Shown piece after piece: positions 9,244 through 18,886 of a stretch of DNA of 64,000 bases. Origin of the DNA: JANQQZ01 sp039187315 (GTDB lineage Bacteria; Planctomycetota; Phycisphaerae; Phycisphaerales; UBA1924). Numbering within the stretch: position 1 is the first letter of the stretch; every line of letters begins with the position of its first letter. The notes beneath the pieces were generated by a model, which was not told where the DNA came from, made no database searches, and saw only the letters and a list, made by a program, of their open reading frames with translations. The position numbers and the translations under genes are program-made. The stretch lies in assembly GCA_039187315.1 (NCBI GenBank), contig JBCCZQ010000004.1, forward strand, positions 1 to 64,000, in the 5' to 3' direction.

Positions 9244-10653
9244 CTAGCCTTTCGCCGCGGCACCGATGGAGACATTGACGGGTACGAAAGCGGGCTTGAC
9301 CCGGGTCTCGAACTCGTCGCGGTACTTGTTCATGATGGTCCGCAGGGCCCAGTTGTTGCCGTCGGCCAGGCCGCAGATGGTGGTGCCGGGCATGGAGCCC
9401 ATGGATGTGCCGACTTCGAGGGCCAGATCGAGGTCCTTGGTGGTAGCGTCGCCCTCTTCGATGCGGCACATGAGCTGGTAGAGCCAGCCGGAGCCCTCTC
9501 GGCAGGGGGTGCACTGGCCGCAGGACTCGTGCTTGAAGAAGCGGGCGATATTGCGTGCGACGGCGACCATGTCGGTGTCTTCATCAAACACGGTCGGGCA
9601 GGCGGTGCCGAGGCCGAGGACGTTGTACTTCCGGCCGATGTCGAAGTCCATCTCGGCCTCGTACTGGTCGGGGCCGAGTATGCCCATAGAGACGCCGCCG
9701 GCGATGGCGCCCTTGAACTTCTTGCCGTGGCGCATGCCGCCGCAGTAGTTCTCGACGATGGCGCGCAGCGGGATGCCGAGGTCGAACTCGAAGACGCCCG
9801 GCTGGTTGACGTGGCCCGAGACGCCCATGAGTTTTGTGCCGTAGCTGGGCGGGCCGCCGACGGTCGACTCGCAGCCCTGCTTGGTGAACCACTCGGCGCC
9901 GTGCTCGATGATGTCGGGCAGATGCTGGAGAGTCTCGACGTTGTTGATGATGGTGGGCTTGCCGAAGAGGCCCTTGAGCGCTGGGAAGGGGGGCTTGATG
10001 CGCGGCCAGCCGCGTTTGCCTTCGAGCGCTTCGAGCAGGCCGGTCTCCTCGCCGCAGATGTACGCGCCCGCGCCGCGGTGGACGTAGCAGTCGACACGGA
10101 ACTTCTCACCGGCGGTGTTCTCGCCCGAGAGCTGGAGGCAGTTCTCACCGAAGATGTTGTTCTCGTAGGCCTCTTTGAGGGCCTCTTCGAGGACGTGGGC
10201 CTGGTGGTGGTACTCGCCTCGGATGAAGATGTAGGCCTTGTTGAGCCGGCAGGCATGGCAGCAGATGGCGATGCCTTCGAGCAGGCCGTGCGGGTCGAAG
10301 TCCATCAGGAGCCGGTCTTTGAACGTACCGGGCTCGGACTCGTCGGCGTTGATGGCGAGGTAGCGTTCCGCGCCGGGCTCACCGGGTGTCTTGCCGTCGG
10401 GGACCGGTGGCAGGAATGTCCACTTCAGGCCGGTCGGGAAGCCGGCGCCGCCGCGGCCGCGGAGCATGGAGGATTTGACTTCCTCCGTGACATCCTCGGG
10501 CTTCATGCCCAGGGCCTTGCGGAGGGCCTTGTAGCCGCCGGTGCTGGTGTACTCGTCGTACGAGACGACGTGGCGGTCCTCGATCCTGCCGTAGGGCGGC
10601 GTGGGGATGCGCTTGAGCAGGTGGTGTCGGTCGATGGATGGCTGCCAGGTCAT
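9244..10653 (-). CDS. nuoF: NADH-quinone oxidoreductase subunit F
   Basis: The 469-residue flavoprotein of complex I oxidises NADH through FMN and passes electrons to the N3 iron-sulfur cluster on the membrane arm side of the cytoplasm. Seen are the FMN/NADH loop RGRGGAGFPTGLKW, YLAINADESEPGTFKDR, GAGAYICGEETGLLEALEG, and the [4Fe-4S] motif ESCGQCTPCREGSG with a distal Cys in TTICGLADG. GGAGAG precedes the ATG by 6 nt. Unlike a normal nuo operon, neither nuoE nor nuoG adjoins it; its neighbours are a PEP-CTERM-like gene and the dead Fic gene. The N-terminus is somewhat longer than usual. Confidence 0.95.
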   Translation of the reverse strand: MTWQPSIDRHHLLKRIPTPPYGRIEDRHVVSYDEYTSTGGYKALRKALGMKPEDVTEEVKSSMLRGRGGAGFPTGLKWTFLPPVPDGKTPGEPGAERYLAINADESEPGTFKDRLLMDFDPHGLLEGIAICCHACRLNKAYIFIRGEYHHQAHVLEEALKEAYENNIFGENCLQLSGENTAGEKFRVDCYVHRGAGAYICGEETGLLEALEGKRGWPRIKPPFPALKGLFGKPTIINNVETLQHLPDIIEHGAEWFTKQGCESTVGGPPSYGTKLMGVSGHVNQPGVFEFDLGIPLRAIVENYCGGMRHGKKFKGAIAGGVSMGILGPDQYEAEMDFDIGRKYNVLGLGTACPTVFDEDTDMVAVARNIARFFKHESCGQCTPCREGSGWLYQLMCRIEEGDATTKDLDLALEVGTSMGSMPGTTICGLADGNNWALRTIMNKYRDEFETRVKPAFVPVNVSIGAAAKG

Positions 10654-10771
10654 CGGTCTCTCCGCGGGTGCGAGGCGTGTCGCACGTGATCGTAGCGGCC
10701 GCGGCGTGTGCGGCTGCGGCGCGTCGTATGCGGAGATTCGCTGGCTGGTCGGGTTCGGATGAGCCTGCTCT

Positions 10772-11575
10772 TCAGCGTCGACGGCGTGCGGCAGCGAGGC
10801 CTGCCAGCCCGAGCACCGCGGCCGAGCCGGGCGCGGGGATGACTCCGAAGCTGAGGTTATCGATGGCGCCCGAGCCGCCGAGGTTGAGCACCACCTGATC
10901 GAAACCGACGGGCGGGCTCTGCTCGCCGGCGGGCCCGTTGAAGAAGTCTTCAGGGTTGAAGGTCCCCACGCGGTTGAGCGTGTTGTTGCCGAAACTCAGC
11001 AAGGGGTCAAAGAACTGCGATTCCGGGTCGACGAGTTCTGTCAACGCTACGGTGCCGATGACATCCTCATCGCTGATGAAATCGATCGTGCTTGTCTCGG
11101 TGACCACGCCTTCGATGTCGACCAGGTCGAAGGAGAAGGCCGTGATGGGCTGGTCGAAACTCAGGACGAGCTGGCCCGCTGGTCGTGCGCCCTCGTCGTC
11201 GGGGTCATCGACGATCCCGTCGTTATTTTCATCGACAAGGTTTTCGGGGACGATGACCACGTTGCCCAGGACGGTGTCGATTGGCAGGTTGCCGCCTGCC
11301 CACGGCGGGCCTTCCAGATCCGGGTCGGCTGTGTTGATGAACTGGGTATCAAAGATGATCGGGCTGGCGCCTGGCAGGCGGAAATTGACCGCCTCGATGG
11401 TCAGGCCCTGATCGGCAAACGTGTCGTTGTTGATGATCTGGCCGTGCTGGAGACCATCGAAGGCGATGGTCTGCGCACCGGCTCTGGCTGCCGCTGTCCC
11501 CGCTGCCATGGCGACGGAGGTGGCGGTGATCGCAGCGGCCACAAAGGTGGTCCGGTTGGTAATTGCCTCGAACAT
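10772..11575 (-). CDS. exported protein with PEP-CTERM-like C-terminal sorting signal
   Basis: The product has 267 residues. The start at 11575 was chosen for GGAGG about 9 nt upstream and because it puts a signal-peptide-like segment (residues 8-35, ending near AGAQT) at the N-terminus. The mature part is a beta-rich domain with Asp/Asn-rich loops such as DENNDGIVDDPDDEG that could bind calcium, similar to choice-of-anchor domains. The C-terminus reads VIPAPGSAAVLGLAGLAAAR followed by Arg residues: a Pro-containing motif, one transmembrane helix and a basic tail, the architecture of PEP-CTERM exosortase substrates. It is expected to be at the cell surface. Confidence 0.8.
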   Translation of the reverse strand: MFEAITNRTTFVAAAITATSVAMAAGTAAARAGAQTIAFDGLQHGQIINNDTFADQGLTIEAVNFRLPGASPIIFDTQFINTADPDLEGPPWAGGNLPIDTVLGNVVIVPENLVDENNDGIVDDPDDEGARPAGQLVLSFDQPITAFSFDLVDIEGVVTETSTIDFISDEDVIGTVALTELVDPESQFFDPLLSFGNNTLNRVGTFNPEDFFNGPAGEQSPPVGFDQVVLNLGGSGAIDNLSFGVIPAPGSAAVLGLAGLAAARRRR

Positions 11576-11784
11576 CTCTTCGGCCTCCGCAGTCGTCCCA
11601 CCAACCACGAGGGCTCTGTTGGTTCTCGGGCCTTGGGGGTCACCGCGCAGGCAGATCGGTCCAAGACAGGGGCAACATGCCCTGCCTTAGGCGAACGGCC
11701 AGCAAACGTGAGAGAAATTCCGTCTGTACGGTCTGCACCGGCGGCCAACGCGGTCGGAGTGGGCCAGGCAGCCCTGCTCGGGCC

Positions 11785-13221
11785 TCAGCCGCCGCTGAGG
11801 GCGAAGACCGCCTGGGTGCCGCTGCCTGCCGCGAAGAGCAGTGGACCGGCCAGGGTCCATCTCGCCGGTACACCTCGGGCGGCGAGGGCAGCGATAACGA
11901 GCCCGAGCAGCAGGACCATCGGCTCGACGTAGCGTGTCCAGGCCTGGCTGTTGACGGTGACGCTCGCGGTAAACGCGGCGAGCACACCGAGCAGGATCAG
12001 CGCGTCCCTCGACCTGAGGCAGGCGAAGCCGAGCGCGAACATGGTTGCGCCCAGCACGGTCAGCCCGCTGTGGAGCAGGGAGCGATCGGCGATGACCGGG
12101 CCAACCTTCGCCAGCGCCCACGCGCCGGTCCAGCGGCCGGCTTCCTTGTCGAAGCTCGAGGGCGTGACGATGGCCAGCGCGAGCCCGACGATCAGGCCGA
12201 GCAAGCCGATCCGCAGCGCTCGCTCTCGGATGGACCGGTTGGTCATCAGCCGCTGGAAGACTGGGGTCATCAGCAGCGGCAGCGCTACGCCCGCGACGGC
12301 GAGCAGGTGGGCAGCGCTGGCGGGGTTCAGGCCATCGTGAGTCGAGATGCCCGGGATGGCCGAGCGGGTATGCGCCTGGAATTCGGGCGGGACGGGTCCG
12401 TTCCAGAGGGTAAAGAGCCAGGCGACAACCGCGAAAGCAGGCAGGGTCGCCGCGATGGCCAGCGCGGTCCGGGGCAGGCGGACCGACCAGTCCCAGGACC
12501 AGTGCGCGGGGAGCACGGCGAGCAGGCCCGTGCGGGGGTCGATGTCGGCGGATGCGAACGCGTCGGGATCTTCGGGCTTTTCTGGTGCGCGTGGCGGCCT
12601 GGGGCCCAGCCACGCGAGTATCCAAGCGATCGCGGCGGCCCAGAGGTGGCTCTGGCGAACAAAGACAAGCAGCGTGGTGAGCGCGGCTACTGCGGCGATG
12701 GCACGCCATGACGAGCGGTTGCTGCCGACGGCGAGCAGGACGAGCGCGGCGACGAGCAGCCATGCCGAGCCCTCTGGTAGCGTGAGGATCAGCTGCGGCA
12801 TGAGGTAGTTGGAGCCGAGCAGCGCGAGCCCACCGGCGATGGCCCAGGCGACGCCGACGCGTCGGGTGAGCCACCAAACGACGAGCATGGCGAGCATGAC
12901 GGTCGTCTGGCCGGAGAGCGCGCGGAGAAATGGCCCATCGAGCCCGAGCCAGCGTTTGGCGGCAGCGAGTGCGAGGTGGTGGCCCGGTGCACTGGCGGCC
13001 TGGTAATCCGTGAGATCCGGGGTGGGCAACTGCTCGGCGAACGTATCGACGGTCGGGCCGTGGTACAAGGTGGCGTCGAAGACAACCGGTCCTGTCAGTT
13101 GGACGGCAGCACCGAACCAGGCGAGTTGGATGAGCCACGCGATGGCTGCGATCAGCCCCGCGGCGAGCAGGGCGGAGGTTCCGGAGCGCGAGCTGGGCGA
13201 GGCTGTTGGCTCAATAGACAC
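11785..13221 (-). CDS. polytopic membrane protein, GT-C glycosyltransferase-like
   Basis: About 478 residues with roughly ten hydrophobic helices. The GTG at 13221 was chosen because the open frame upstream is Arg/Ser/Pro-rich and overlaps the divergent gene. The first extracytoplasmic loop carries DATLYHGPTVDTFAEQLPTP and YQAASAPGHHLALAAAKRW, the acidic-then-Pro/His pattern seen in GT-C enzymes of the DIE2/ALG10 kind that use polyprenyl-phosphate sugars. It is divergent from a UbiA enzyme of the decaprenyl-phosphate phosphoribose type, which could supply such a donor. The assignment rests on topology and a short motif and is tentative. Confidence 0.55.
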   Translation of the reverse strand: MSIEPTASPSSRSGTSALLAAGLIAAIAWLIQLAWFGAAVQLTGPVVFDATLYHGPTVDTFAEQLPTPDLTDYQAASAPGHHLALAAAKRWLGLDGPFLRALSGQTTVMLAMLVVWWLTRRVGVAWAIAGGLALLGSNYLMPQLILTLPEGSAWLLVAALVLLAVGSNRSSWRAIAAVAALTTLLVFVRQSHLWAAAIAWILAWLGPRPPRAPEKPEDPDAFASADIDPRTGLLAVLPAHWSWDWSVRLPRTALAIAATLPAFAVVAWLFTLWNGPVPPEFQAHTRSAIPGISTHDGLNPASAAHLLAVAGVALPLLMTPVFQRLMTNRSIRERALRIGLLGLIVGLALAIVTPSSFDKEAGRWTGAWALAKVGPVIADRSLLHSGLTVLGATMFALGFACLRSRDALILLGVLAAFTASVTVNSQAWTRYVEPMVLLLGLVIAALAARGVPARWTLAGPLLFAAGSGTQAVFALSGG

Positions 13222-13301
13222 GGTTGTCGCCGATCGCAGGTGCCGAGGGGCTCGAGGATGCCGGCAGCGGTGCTTCCGGCGCAGCGGGCTAGACTGGCGC
13301 C

Positions 13302-14300
13302 ATGCCGCCCGCTGGCTCGATGATACGTGACCTGTATGCGCTGGCGCGTTTCCGGCAGTGGGGCAAGGGCGGGTTCGTACTGATCGGACCTTTTTATGCT
13401 GTCGCACAGGGTGACGCGGCGCTCGATCTATCGCTGGTTGCAGCCGCGCTGATCGCCTTCGTGGCTTTCGGGCTGGCGTCGAGCGGGTGCTATGTCGTCA
13501 ATGACATCCGCGATCGGGACAGGGACGCGCAGCACCCTCGGAAGCGTTCGCGGCCGATCGCCAGCGGGAGGGTGTCCCCCGGCAGAGCCCGGGTGTTCGC
13601 GGTGGGTCTGCTGGCGGCGGCGGCCCTGTGTGTTTGGCTTGGTCCGATAGTCACTGGGGCAGCGCTCGTGGAGCCGTGGTGGGTTGCCGGGCTGCTGTTG
13701 TTGTACGTGCTGAACGTGATGGCGTACACGGCGATTCTGAAGCAGCGGGTGATCCTGGATGTGGTGAGCCTTTCGAGCGGGTTTGTGCTGCGGGTGCTCG
13801 TCGGATGCGCCGCGGTGGGGGTGGCGCCCTCGACCTGGCTGCTGAACTCGACGCTGTTCCTGGCGATGTTCTTAGCGTTTGGGAAACGGTTGGGTGAGCG
13901 TCGGACGATGGCTGCCGAGCACGTAGACGCCTCGGAGGTTCGGGCGGTGCAGCAGGCATATTCGGATGACCTACTCCGGATGGCGGTGGTGATGACCGGG
14001 GTGGGGACGCTGGTGACCTACGCGGGCTACGTGCAGGATCAGGAGGCGCGTTGGGGGCCGTCGCTGGACGCGGTGGCGGCGGGCGGCGCGTGGGGGATGA
14101 ACTGGCTGTGGCTGACGATGCTGCCGGCAACTTACGGGCTGCTGCGCTGTATCGTGCTGCTGGAACGCGGCCGGTACGACGACCCGACCGAGCTGGCGGT
14201 ACGCGATCGCGGCGTCCAGCTGGCGGGGATGGCTTTCGTAGCTGTGGTCCTCGTCTTGGTGGTCTGGGGTGGCCCTTCAGGGGGAACTCCTGCGGTCTGA
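13302..14300 (+). CDS. UbiA family prenyltransferase, decaprenyl-phosphate phosphoribosyltransferase-like
   Basis: The polytopic protein has 332 residues; an alternative ATG at 13320 gives 326. The Asp-rich motif NDIRDRDRDAQHPRKR followed by RPIASGRVSP matches the DPPR synthase branch of UbiA better than quinone or haem enzymes. The second region has LFLAMFLAFGKRLGERRTM and QAYSDDLLRMAVVMTGVGT, also like DPPR synthases. In actinobacteria these enzymes transfer 5-phosphoribose from PRPP to polyprenyl phosphate, the first step towards polyprenyl-phosphate ribose or arabinose. About nine transmembrane helices are visible. The substrate here is inferred from family resemblance. Confidence 0.8.
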   Translation: MPPAGSMIRDLYALARFRQWGKGGFVLIGPFYAVAQGDAALDLSLVAAALIAFVAFGLASSGCYVVNDIRDRDRDAQHPRKRSRPIASGRVSPGRARVFAVGLLAAAALCVWLGPIVTGAALVEPWWVAGLLLLYVLNVMAYTAILKQRVILDVVSLSSGFVLRVLVGCAAVGVAPSTWLLNSTLFLAMFLAFGKRLGERRTMAAEHVDASEVRAVQQAYSDDLLRMAVVMTGVGTLVTYAGYVQDQEARWGPSLDAVAAGGAWGMNWLWLTMLPATYGLLRCIVLLERGRYDDPTELAVRDRGVQLAGMAFVAVVLVLVVWGGPSGGTPAV

Positions 14301-14529
14301 CGGCACGCCGAAGCGTGCGCATCAGACGGTGAGGGCCGGAATGTCTCGCGTCGGGGCGTCCGGTTGGTCGAGAGTGCAACGGGTCGGCGACGGCCTTCGA
14401 AGCCGATGGAGGCGAGCCGGCGCGTCAGGGCGCTGGTGACGGTCGAGCCCAGATTCGGCCCCGATTCGGCCCAGACTCGACTCAGACTCGGGCCGGGCTT
14501 AGGCCGGGCTCAGGACAGGAGTGTGCGAC

Positions 14530-17391
14530 ATGCGGATGGATGGTCTTGTCGGTGTTGGGAAACGGCTGAGCATGGTCTCGGCGGCGGTGCTGGCGATCGG
14601 GTCGGTCTCGGCCCTGGCCCAGGGCGAAAAGAAGCCCGAGTTCCCGCCGTTTAAGGATGTCTCGGAGGGCTTCGATAAGGTGGTCTCCACGGTCGGTGAG
14701 GATTCGAGCCTCTACTCGATCTGGATCGACCGCAAGACGGGGCAGATGCTGGCCGAGTTGCCTCGTGGCTATGAGCGGCAGCGTCACTTCTTCGCGATGA
14801 CCGTCGGTTCGGGCGAGATCTTTGCGGGTCTCCAGGGTCGTGACCTGTACACGTACTGGAAGCGGTACAACAAGCGGATCGCGCTGATGGCCCCAGAGGT
14901 GCAGACGCGTTCGACGGGCGACCAGGAGTCGAAGGACTCTGTGCAGCAGATCTTCACGGACCGTGTCTTGCTGGACGTGCCGATCGTCTGCATGGGTCCG
15001 AACGGCCAGCCGGTGATCGACCTGGACAACCTGCTGGCGGGCAAGGCGTCGACGTTCTTCGGCAGCTCGGCCCGCGGGGCGAACACGAACCTGCTCAAGG
15101 TGGTCAAGGCCAAGGCGTTCCCGCAGAACATCGAAGTCGCGATCGAGATGCCGACATCCGGCGGCATCCTCAAGGAGTTCCATTACTCGATCAGCAACGT
15201 CGTGGGCTCAAGGGATTACGAGCCGCGGAGGGCAGACCAGCGGATCGGTAATTTCACGACGGCGTACAGAGACCTCGGCAAGTTCACCGACGACGACGTC
15301 GTGGTTCGATATGTGAATCGCTGGAACCTCACGAAGCGCGATCCTTCGCTCAAGCTCAGCCCTCCCAAGCAGCCAATCGTGTACTACATCGAGCACACGG
15401 TGCCGGTGCGGTACCGGCGGTTCGTCCGAGAGGGCGCTGAGTACTGGAACCGCGCGTTCGCTGAGCAGTGCGGCATCCTCAACGCGATCGAGATCCGTCA
15501 GCAGGACAAGGCCAGCGGCTCGCACATGGAAAAGGATCCGGAAGATGTCCGCTACAACTTCATCCGCTGGCTGAGCAACGACATCGGAACTGCGATCGGT
15601 CCGAGCCGTGCGCACCCGGAGACAGGCGAGATCCTCGACGCGGATGTGATCCTGACCGATGGCTGGATCCGGTACTTCAATTATCAGTACAACGACCTGC
15701 TGCCCGAGGTGGCGATCGAGGGATTCAGCCCGGAGACGCTGGCATGGCTTGAGCAGAATCCGGACTACGACCCGCGCATCCTGATGGCACCCCCGGCGCA
15801 GCGTGACTTCCTGCTGGCCGAGCGTGAGAGCCGGGGCGTGCTGCGTTATGGGGGGCACCCAGCGGCGGCCGCAGACGGATTGCTCTACGGTGATGACGAA
15901 TATGACGGGCTGGCGAATGTGCACAGCCAGTTCAACGGCTTCTGCATGGCTTCACGCCGCAAGGCTATGGATCTGGCCATGATGGCCATGCACATGTCCA
16001 TGGCCGGCGAGCTGATCATGGATGACGAGGAGACGGCCGAGGACCCGGCTGATCTGATCGACGGCATGCCGGACTGGTTCATCGGCCCGATGCTCGCCGA
16101 CTTGGTTGCGCATGAGGTCGGGCACACGCTCGGCTTCAGCCACAACTTCAAGGCATCGAGCCAGTACACGTTCGATGAGATCAATTCCGACGCCGTCAAG
16201 GGCCGAGCGTTTACGGCGTCGGTCATGGACTACAACCCCATCAACATCTATTTCCCCGAAGGCGGTCTTGAGGCGATCAAGAACGGCGATGCCATGCAGG
16301 GCGACTACGCGATGTCTGACATCGGGATCTATGACGAGTGGGTCATCGCCTACACGTACGGGGACAACCCCGAGGAAACTATCAAGCGAGGCGCGACGGA
16401 GAACATCCCGTACGCGAATGACCTGGACACCTGGGGTATCGACCCGCTGGCTCGGCGCTACGATTTCAGCGCCTGGCCGCTGGATTATGCCGAGAACCAG
16501 ATGCGGCTGAGCTCGTATTACCGCGAGCGGCTGCTGACCAACTTTGTCGAGGACGGCGAGAGTTGGGCGAAGGCGCGGCAGGGTTTCCAGATCACGCTCA
16601 ACCAGCAGATGGGCGCGGTCTCGACCATGGCCAACTGGATCGGCGGCGCCTACGTGCAGCGGGATAAGAAGGGCGACCCGGACGCTCGCCCGCCGCTGGA
16701 TGTGGTTGAAGCCGAGAAGCAGCGTGCCGCGCTTGGGTTTGTGCTCGAGAACGGGCTGCGTACCGAGGCGTACGGCCTGTCGCCGGAGCTCATGCGTTTC
16801 CTGACGACGGATATCTGGTGGGACCGCTGGTCGAACATGTTCGCCGACCGCGATTTCCCGGTGCACGACCGCGTGAACGCGATGATGGGCTCGACGCTGA
16901 CGATGGTCATGAACCCGACAACGCTCGGGAACGTGTTCGACAACGAGTTCCGGGTCGAATCGGGTGAGGACGTGATCACGCTTCCCGAGGTGATGCAGTC
17001 CACCGTCGACGAGGTCTTCAGCGAACTCGGCGAGACGCCGAGCAAGACCTATTCGGCTCGCGAGCCGATGATCGACAGCTTCCGCCGGAATCTGCAGCTC
17101 GGCATGATCGACCGCCTGATCGGCTTTACCAAGCCGGGTGCGATGTTCGGTGCGGCTGCGACGCCGGTACGCACGCTCAGCGCTCACCATCTGCGTGAGA
17201 TCAAGGGCGATGTCGATGCCGCTCTGGAGCACGCTGGTAAGCTCGACCCGTACACGCTGAGCCATCTCAGCGAGGCATCGGTCCGGATCGACCGTGCGCT
17301 CAACGCGAGCTACATCTACAACACCCGGGACATCGGAGGCGGGACGGTGATCTTCCGCATGGGTCAGACGGCCGGGGACGGCATCGAGTAG
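14530..17391 (+). CDS. secreted zinc-dependent metalloprotease (DUF5117/DUF4953-type)
   Basis: The product has 953 residues. AGGAG at about 14516-14520 favours the ATG at 14530. A signal peptide ends near residue 32 (SVSALAQG). The N-terminal part (about 40-320) is the beta-rich DUF5117-like domain. The catalytic part contains HEVGHTLGFSHNFKAS, an HExxHxxGxxH zinc site, and downstream SVMDYNPINIYF, resembling a metzincin Met-turn. YIEHTVPVRYRRFVREGAEYWN upstream of the site is also typical of the family. It lacks a dockerin or PEP-CTERM tail, so it is probably periplasmic or released. A strong terminator follows, consistent with a monocistronic unit. Confidence 0.88.
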   Translation: MRMDGLVGVGKRLSMVSAAVLAIGSVSALAQGEKKPEFPPFKDVSEGFDKVVSTVGEDSSLYSIWIDRKTGQMLAELPRGYERQRHFFAMTVGSGEIFAGLQGRDLYTYWKRYNKRIALMAPEVQTRSTGDQESKDSVQQIFTDRVLLDVPIVCMGPNGQPVIDLDNLLAGKASTFFGSSARGANTNLLKVVKAKAFPQNIEVAIEMPTSGGILKEFHYSISNVVGSRDYEPRRADQRIGNFTTAYRDLGKFTDDDVVVRYVNRWNLTKRDPSLKLSPPKQPIVYYIEHTVPVRYRRFVREGAEYWNRAFAEQCGILNAIEIRQQDKASGSHMEKDPEDVRYNFIRWLSNDIGTAIGPSRAHPETGEILDADVILTDGWIRYFNYQYNDLLPEVAIEGFSPETLAWLEQNPDYDPRILMAPPAQRDFLLAERESRGVLRYGGHPAAAADGLLYGDDEYDGLANVHSQFNGFCMASRRKAMDLAMMAMHMSMAGELIMDDEETAEDPADLIDGMPDWFIGPMLADLVAHEVGHTLGFSHNFKASSQYTFDEINSDAVKGRAFTASVMDYNPINIYFPEGGLEAIKNGDAMQGDYAMSDIGIYDEWVIAYTYGDNPEETIKRGATENIPYANDLDTWGIDPLARRYDFSAWPLDYAENQMRLSSYYRERLLTNFVEDGESWAKARQGFQITLNQQMGAVSTMANWIGGAYVQRDKKGDPDARPPLDVVEAEKQRAALGFVLENGLRTEAYGLSPELMRFLTTDIWWDRWSNMFADRDFPVHDRVNAMMGSTLTMVMNPTTLGNVFDNEFRVESGEDVITLPEVMQSTVDEVFSELGETPSKTYSAREPMIDSFRRNLQLGMIDRLIGFTKPGAMFGAAATPVRTLSAHHLREIKGDVDAALEHAGKLDPYTLSHLSEASVRIDRALNASYIYNTRDIGGGTVIFRMGQTAGDGIE

Positions 17392-17430
17392 GACCCTCCG
17401 GCACCAAACCGACGGTCGGATACTTCAATG

Positions 17431-17459
17431 CCGGGCTCCCTCGCGGAGCCCGGTTTTTT
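17431..17459 (+). terminator. rho-independent terminator of the metalloprotease gene
   Basis: Nine-base arms CCGGGCTCC and GGAGCCCGG enclose a 5-nt loop and are followed immediately by six T residues, 40 nt after the stop codon. It is the clearest intrinsic terminator in the window. Confidence 0.9.
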
Positions 17460-17638
17460 GTTGTGATGTGCCGGTGCTCGCGTCGTCGCGCGAGCGGTTG
17501 CGCGGAGCTGTTCGCGTTGGGCGCTCTGGCCGCGGTGCGCCGCCGCCCTCTGATCAGCAAACACGGCAGATGCATGCCGGCGGATGCCTCGTTCTGAGTG
17601 CCCGTTTCAGCCAAAGGCGCCCGGACGGTATCAACGTA

Positions 17639-18880
17639 TCAGATGATCCGCGAGGTGAACGCGCGTGCCTCGGCGTCGGCCTTCTTGATCGCATCGAGCG
17701 ATTCGGCTGGCTCGGGCTGGACCGACCCGAAGGCCTCGGCGACCACCTCGGTGACGCGTCCGAGGCGGAGGCGTGATCCGTCGGCGTTGGCCGGATCGAG
17801 GAAGGCGGCGACGGCGGTCTCGTTAGCGGCGTTGAGGATCGCGCCGGCGGTTCCGCCGCGGCGCATCGCTTCGAACGCGAGGCCGAGCATGGGGAAGCGG
17901 TCGGCGTCGGGCTCGCGGAACTCCAGCGTGCCGAGCTTCGCGAGGTCGAGACGGTCGCTTGATAGAGCGGGCGCGTGCACACCGCCGAGCAGGGCGTACT
18001 GGATCGCGGTTCGCATGTCCGGCGTACCAAGCTGGGCGAGCACGGCGCCGTCGTCGAACTCGACGAGGGAGTGGACGGTGCTGGTCGGGTGGATGAGCAC
18101 GCCGAGGCGCTCTGGCGGCATGCCGAAGAGCCAGCGTGCCTCGATGGCTTCGAAGCCCTTGTTCAGGAGCGTGGCGCAATCGACGGTGACCTTGGGGCCC
18201 ATGCTCCATGTCGGGTGCGCGAGGGCGTGCTCTGGTGTGGCGGCGGCGATGGCGTCGCTCGTCGCGTCGCGCAGCGCCCCGCCGCTGGCGGTGAGAGTCA
18301 TGCGCGCGACGCCGGCCGGCGCTTCCAGAGGCGGTCGAGCGGGCGTGTGCTGCGCGCCGGCGAGGCACTGCCAGAGCGCGGAGTGTTCGGAATCGACGGG
18401 CAGCAGCGATGCGCCGTGCGCCCGCGCGGTGCTCACGACCAGTTCGCCCGCGGCGACGAGCGTTTCCTTGTTTGCCAGCGCGACATCGATGCCCAGCTGG
18501 AGTGCCGCGAGCACGGGGTCGAGGCCGGCGATGCCGACGATTGAGGCCATGACCAGGTCGATGCCGCCGTCGGCGTGCGTTGCGCGGATCAGGTCGGCGG
18601 CGGCGGTGGGGCCGTCGGTTTCGGCACTGACGGGCGGACAGCGGAATTCCCGGGCCTGCTCGCTGAGGGTGTCAGACGCCCGGCCTGCGGCGATGCCGAC
18701 GACCTCGAAGCGCGGCTGTCCGCCGAGGGCGTTGTGATGGCGGACCACATCGAGCGTCTGTGTGCCGATCGAGCCGGTGGAGCCGAGCACGATCAGGCGC
18801 GTCGGGCGGTCCGCGCCGGCGCGGATGCCGGTCTCGTCTTGAACCCCGGTGTGGGTCTCGGCCTGGGTATCGGCGGGCAC
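17639..18880 (-). CDS. dxr: 1-deoxy-D-xylulose 5-phosphate reductoisomerase
   Basis: Converts DXP to 2-C-methyl-D-erythritol 4-phosphate with NADPH, the committed step of the non-mevalonate isoprenoid pathway. The 413-residue protein has the NADPH-binding LGSTGSIGTQTLDVVRHH at about residue 30, ALANKETLVAAGELV, the metal-binding PVDSEHSALWQCL, and the C-terminal NAANETAVAAFLD. An insert of about 25 residues after the SEHSA region (ARPPLEAPAG) is slightly unusual. The GTG start lies only 6 nt past the rne stop and its GAGGAG ribosome site is inside the end of rne, so the two are co-transcribed. Confidence 0.96.
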   Translation of the reverse strand: MPADTQAETHTGVQDETGIRAGADRPTRLIVLGSTGSIGTQTLDVVRHHNALGGQPRFEVVGIAAGRASDTLSEQAREFRCPPVSAETDGPTAAADLIRATHADGGIDLVMASIVGIAGLDPVLAALQLGIDVALANKETLVAAGELVVSTARAHGASLLPVDSEHSALWQCLAGAQHTPARPPLEAPAGVARMTLTASGGALRDATSDAIAAATPEHALAHPTWSMGPKVTVDCATLLNKGFEAIEARWLFGMPPERLGVLIHPTSTVHSLVEFDDGAVLAQLGTPDMRTAIQYALLGGVHAPALSSDRLDLAKLGTLEFREPDADRFPMLGLAFEAMRRGGTAGAILNAANETAVAAFLDPANADGSRLRLGRVTEVVAEAFGSVQPEPAESLDAIKKADAEARAFTSRII

Positions 18881-18886
18881 GGTGGG

